From Actinomycetes bacterium (GTDB taxonomy: Bacteria > Actinomycetota > Acidimicrobiia > Acidimicrobiales > JAMCPL01), in assembly GCA_021846725.1 (NCBI GenBank), contig JAJZWK010000064.1, positions 1 to 8,752 of the forward strand: 8,752 nucleotides of DNA. The letters are read 5' to 3'. This document shows, piece after piece, positions 6,206 through 8,752 of the stretch (the stretch's first letter is position 1; each line of letters begins with the position of its first letter). Under the pieces are notes generated by a model that was not told the DNA's origin, ran no database searches, and saw only the letters and a program-made list of their open reading frames with translations. A program made the position numbers and the translations under genes.

Positions 6206-7122
6206 TAGCCTCTATACCCGACATACCTGGGTTACTCGACAAAGGTGAATTGCCGAATGGTGAAATGGCAATAGTAGAAGATGTCCCCTCGGCATGGTGC
6301 CACATAGTATATTCCATACTGTTACGCTATTCTCAAGACGACAACCATCAAAAAAAACCATTTACCCTCACTTTATCGGGAGGACCCACTGCACAAAAAT
6401 GCTACGAAGCACTAGCAGCTTCAACTTTGTTGCCAGATCCCCCACCATCTCCTCCTGTGTCATTGCCATCGTCTTCATCTACTTTTTCTTCCTCTCTCTC
6501 TCTGTCTACTTCCTCTCCCTCCCCGTCTGCTGCACCCCCGTCTTCTGTATCTCCACCATCTCCCCCTTCTCCCTCCCCGTCTGCCTCATCTGTATCTCCT
6601 GACCCATCCTCCCCACCCAAAAATATATCGTGGAAAAATGTAAATATACTGGTAGGCGACGAGCGCTGTGTACCAATAAACCATCCCGACTCTAATAGCG
6701 GTATGATAAAAACGGTACTGGTTGACCGGCTGAACGACTTGGGGGCATTCTACCCTATGGACTGCCAGAGAGGTCCATCTGAATATAGCAATATTATTTC
6801 ACGTTATATTCCGCTTGACTTGGTACATTTGGGAATGGGGGCTGACGGACATAGCGCGTCATTATTCCCCGGTAGCGCCGTATTGAACGAAGAATCTTCA
6901 CTGGTTGGCTACTCACGTGATCCACAACAGCTAAATGCGCACGACCGTATGACCCTTCTTCTACCAGCAATCAACTCTTCCAAGCAAGTCATTTTTACCG
7001 TGTCGGGGAGCGAAAAGCTGGAGGCAATGACAAAAGCCATGCAAGGCATCGACATACCGGCCCTGCGTGTACGTGCAACTAATGTACTGTGGATTGTGGA
7101 CGAAGAAGCCAACCCGCGGTAG
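6190..7122 (+). CDS. pgl: 6-phosphogluconolactonase with a Ser/Pro-rich internal insertion
   Basis: This NagB/DevB-like lactonase hydrolyses 6-phosphogluconolactone to 6-phosphogluconate. Conserved blocks are LTLSGGPT (residues 60-67), LVGDERCVP (154-162) followed by HPDSN, and LGMGADGHSASLFPG (213-228), which carries the expected Asp-Gly-His catalytic region. RMTLLLPAIN and VSGSEKLEAM close the domain. At 310 residues it is longer than the usual 230-260. The excess is residues 82-143, where 48 of 62 are Ser or Pro, placed in the loop between the helix after SGG and the strand before GDER. Family members normally have only about ten residues there. The reading frame is kept throughout. ATG 6190 lies inside zwf, with AAAGGG ending 5 bases upstream, so translation is coupled to zwf. 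All signature residues are present, so the enzyme is probably active with a disordered surface loop. Confidence 0.93.
   Translation: MGQSLIASIPDIPGLLDKGELPNGEMAIVEDVPSAWCHIVYSILLRYSQDDNHQKKPFTLTLSGGPTAQKCYEALAASTLLPDPPPSPPVSLPSSSSTFSSSLSLSTSSPSPSAAPPSSVSPPSPPSPSPSASSVSPDPSSPPKNISWKNVNILVGDERCVPINHPDSNSGMIKTVLVDRLNDLGAFYPMDCQRGPSEYSNIISRYIPLDLVHLGMGADGHSASLFPGSAVLNEESSLVGYSRDPQQLNAHDRMTLLLPAINSSKQVIFTVSGSEKLEAMTKAMQGIDIPALRVRATNVLWIVDEEANPR
6492..6503 (+). repeat. (CT)6 dinucleotide run in the pgl coding sequence
   Basis: Six perfect CT units, followed by GTCTACT, read as part of the Ser/Leu stretch SSLSLS. Gain or loss of one unit would shift the pgl frame; only changes of three units keep it. 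Six units is short for a proven contingency locus. Confidence 0.85.
6514..6584 (+). repeat. Imperfect in-frame 54-base direct repeat in pgl
   Basis: The 17-base string TCTCCCTCCCCGTCTGC occurs at 6514-6530 and 6568-6584, exactly 54 bases (18 codons) apart, and reads SPSPSA both times. An 11-base string TCTGTATCTCC recurs at 6544-6554 and 6589-6599, 45 bases apart, reading within SSVSP both times. The second copy has therefore lost about 9 bases between the two strings. This fits growth of the insertion by tandem duplication followed by decay. Confidence 0.85.
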
Positions 7123-7194
7123 TATTGTTACCATGGCCGTTGCAAATAATTATATAACTGTCGGTAGTTCGCCTACGGCAAAAGGTGAAGCGTA
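7123..7194 (+). other. 72-base spacer between pgl and fbiC
   Basis: It is A/T-rich in its first half and ends with AAGGTGA at 7183-7189, a good ribosome binding site for ATG 7195. GTAG (7164-7167) and CTAC (7173-7176) can pair, but the stem is four base pairs with no T-run, so it is not a convincing terminator. No well-spaced -35/-10 pair is visible. fbiC may be co-transcribed with pgl. Confidence 0.5.
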
Positions 7195-8752
7195 ATGATC
7201 ACACCAGATTCACACTCCCTACGAAATAATCAGGACAACATATCAGAATCATCAAACTCTATCCGCGGAAAAGAGTACAACAGCAATCTTGGCAGTCTAA
7301 TTGCCGGTGCACAAGAGATCAGGCAATCTTCCTTCGGTAACATAATCACATACTCCCCCAAGGTGTTCATACCGCTTACCAACTTATGTCGGGATCGCTG
7401 TGGATACTGCACATTCTCACAACCACCTGCCCGCCTCGCTTCACCATATCTTGCCCCTGATGACGTACTGGATATTGCACAAAAGGGTGCCGAAGCCGGT
7501 TGCAGCGAAGCACTCTTTACTCTCGGCCAGTTGCCGGAGAAGCGTTACACTGTTGCCGCTAGGTGGCTCAAGGAGCATGGATACGATTCGACAGTACACT
7601 ACCTGGTAGAGATGTGCAAGCTGGTAAGAGATACCACTGGATTGTTACCTCATGCAAATGCGGGCGCATTGACCTACGAAGAGTTGAGTGCACTACGCCC
7701 GGTAACTGCCAGCCAAGGCATGATGCTGGAAAGTGTCGATGCATCATTGCGCTGTCATTCTAATGCTCCGGACAAAATACCTGAGGTGAGACTTAAGACA
7801 CTTGATGATGCAGGGAAATTGCAAATACCATTTACTACCGGTCTACTCATAGGTATCGGTGAAAGTAGGCAATCTCGTATTGACACTCTGGCAGCAATTA
7901 CTGAATCACACAAGCAACACGGTCATATACAAGAGGTAATCATACAGGGATTTCTCCCTAAGCCCGGGACTTCAATGCATAATTATCCACCATGTCCAAC
8001 CGAAGAACTACTTTGGACAATCTCCGTCGCAAGGCATATCCTTCCCTCAGACATACACCTGCAGTCCCCTCCCAACCTCACAGATGATTTAGCGTCCGTC
8101 TTGAATGCAGGAATCGACGACTGGGGCGGTATATCACCCATAACTCTTGATCACGTAAATCCGGAACGCCCGTGGCCTGAAATAGAGTTGGTGGGTAAAG
8201 TCACCAGTGACGGTGGCTTTACCCTGGTACCGCGCCTGACTATATATCCGCAATTCCTTACTGACCCACATCGTTGGCTACACCCTGACATGGTATTCCC
8301 TGTCATGAACATGCAAGATGCTACTGGATATGCACGTGACCATAAGTGGTGCTCGGGTTCGGATATCGAGCCGCCACATCTGGCAGTTGGTGAATCGGCT
8401 GCACATAAGCTGGCGAGCAAATCCATACATACTGAGGTATCTGAAGTCATTGAAGGAATTACAGGTGGGCAGGAGCCAGGAATCAACGAACTCTCTACAC
8501 TGTTTACCGCTCGCGGTAACGACTTTCACAGCGTAATCGAACTGGCAGACGAATTACGCGCACGCACTAACGGCGATACTGTAACCTTTGTAGCCAATCG
8601 CAATATAAATTACACCAACATATGTACTTTCAAGTGCCGCTTCTGTGCATTCTCGAAAGGCCCCCTCTCGTTGAATTTACGCGGTAAACCCTACCTACTT
8701 GAGCTCGACGAGATAAGCGCAAAAGTGACCGAAGCCGTACAGGCAGGTGCAA
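7195..8752 (+). CDS. fbiC: FO synthase, fused CofG-CofH type (3' end outside window)
   Basis: FO synthase joins 5-amino-6-ribitylaminouracil and tyrosine to make the deazaflavin FO, the chromophore precursor of coenzyme F420. The frame runs from ATG 7195, after AAGGTGA, to the right edge with no stop: 519 codons of a family usually 840-880 residues long. The N-terminal CofG half has the radical-SAM cluster motif C65-x3-C69-x2-C72 within YSPKVFIPLTNLCRDRCGYC. It continues with PHANAG, SQGMMLES, PFTTGLLIGIGE and the IQEVIIQGFLPKPGT segment. The CofH half begins in a linker around residue 440 and has its own cluster motif C477-x3-C481-x2-C484 (NYTNICTFKCRFCAF). Both cysteine triads are complete. 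Two such halves in one chain identify FbiC rather than separate CofG, CofH, or the related menaquinone enzymes MqnC/MqnE. The CofH C terminus cannot be assessed. Confidence 0.95.
   Translation, partial: MITPDSHSLRNNQDNISESSNSIRGKEYNSNLGSLIAGAQEIRQSSFGNIITYSPKVFIPLTNLCRDRCGYCTFSQPPARLASPYLAPDDVLDIAQKGAEAGCSEALFTLGQLPEKRYTVAARWLKEHGYDSTVHYLVEMCKLVRDTTGLLPHANAGALTYEELSALRPVTASQGMMLESVDASLRCHSNAPDKIPEVRLKTLDDAGKLQIPFTTGLLIGIGESRQSRIDTLAAITESHKQHGHIQEVIIQGFLPKPGTSMHNYPPCPTEELLWTISVARHILPSDIHLQSPPNLTDDLASVLNAGIDDWGGISPITLDHVNPERPWPEIELVGKVTSDGGFTLVPRLTIYPQFLTDPHRWLHPDMVFPVMNMQDATGYARDHKWCSGSDIEPPHLAVGESAAHKLASKSIHTEVSEVIEGITGGQEPGINELSTLFTARGNDFHSVIELADELRARTNGDTVTFVANRNINYTNICTFKCRFCAFSKGPLSLNLRGKPYLLELDEISAKVTEAVQAGA

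Larger units (their letters stand above)
6441..6610 (+). repeat. Low-complexity pyrimidine-rich tract within pgl
   Basis: By direct count 141 of 170 bases (83%) are C or T, so the opposite strand is purine-rich. It encodes the Ser/Pro-rich loop of Pgl, mostly through TCT, TCC, TCA, CCC and CCA codons, unlike the mixed codons on either side. It includes CCCCC runs at 6439-6443, 6535-6539 and 6562-6566. The composition favours replication slippage and non-B DNA, but no long mirror repeat was found. Other frames of the tract are also open over part of its length because C/T-rich triplets contain no stop codon; those ORFs are by-products. Confidence 0.9.

Noticed and set aside
6294..6602. Plus-strand ORF of 102 codons with a hydrophobic, membrane-like stretch
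   Set aside because: It is the alternative frame of pgl; the Phe/Leu/Ser-rich part is simply the CT-rich tract read in another frame.
6514..6618. G-quadruplex on the minus strand
   Set aside because: Only three C-runs of three or more fall within short loop distances in each cluster; the fourth is 10-24 bases away.
6402..6620. Minus-strand acidic Gly/Glu/Asp-rich ORF
   Set aside because: It is the complement of the pyrimidine tract, low in complexity and lacking any domain; pgl explains the region better.
7161..7180. Possible terminator hairpin after pgl
   Set aside because: The stem is only four base pairs with a G-G mismatch outside it and no T-run follows.
8151..8486. Minus-strand ORF of 111 codons
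   Set aside because: It overlaps fbiC, whose radical-SAM motifs are intact on the + strand, and shows no motif of its own.

Overview
The window is one co-directional block on the + strand. It reads as an oxidative and non-oxidative pentose phosphate operon, entered from the end of an amino-sugar gene and followed by a coenzyme F420 biosynthesis gene. The organism is most likely a bacterium of the Actinomycetota. The evidence is a fused FO synthase of the FbiC type (two radical-SAM halves in one chain, the usual actinobacterial arrangement), a long transaldolase of the mycobacterial/cyanobacterial type, and a tkt-tal-...-zwf-...-pgl gene order. Spot counts of base composition give about 37-50% GC and ATA, AGA and CTA codons are common, so this is not a typical high-GC actinomycete. 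A deep-branching or moderate-GC lineage is possible. Fused FbiC also occurs in some Chloroflexota, so the phylum is an inference.

Layout: 1-375 is the 3' end of nagA (N-acetylglucosamine-6-phosphate deacetylase). 380-2413 is transketolase. 2458-3612 is transaldolase. 3613-3762 is the only sizeable spacer before the last genes; it holds a possible weak promoter and a 9-codon leader-like ORF. 3763-4668 is a short, probably NAD-linked 6-phosphogluconate dehydrogenase. 4709-6205 is glucose-6-phosphate dehydrogenase. 6190-7122 is 6-phosphogluconolactonase, overlapping zwf by 16 bases. 7195 to the right edge is the first 519 codons of fbiC. There are no RNA genes, mobile elements or CRISPR arrays, and no stretch over 300 bases lacks a gene.

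Together zwf, pgl and gnd convert glucose 6-phosphate to ribulose 5-phosphate with release of reducing equivalents. Tkt and Tal then interconvert the pentose phosphates with glycolytic sugars. FbiC makes FO, the deazaflavin precursor of F420. In other actinobacteria F420 is reduced with glucose 6-phosphate, yielding 6-phosphogluconolactone, which is the Pgl substrate, so this neighbourhood makes metabolic sense.

The most unusual signal is inside pgl. About 62 residues, 77% Ser plus Pro, are inserted between two conserved blocks of an otherwise intact lactonase. They are encoded by a tract about 83% pyrimidine that contains a (CT)6 run and an in-frame 17-base direct repeat. Other points are the absence of opcA next to zwf, an acidic NAD-type residue in Gnd, tandem stop codons on three genes, and a tkt start with no visible Shine-Dalgarno sequence.
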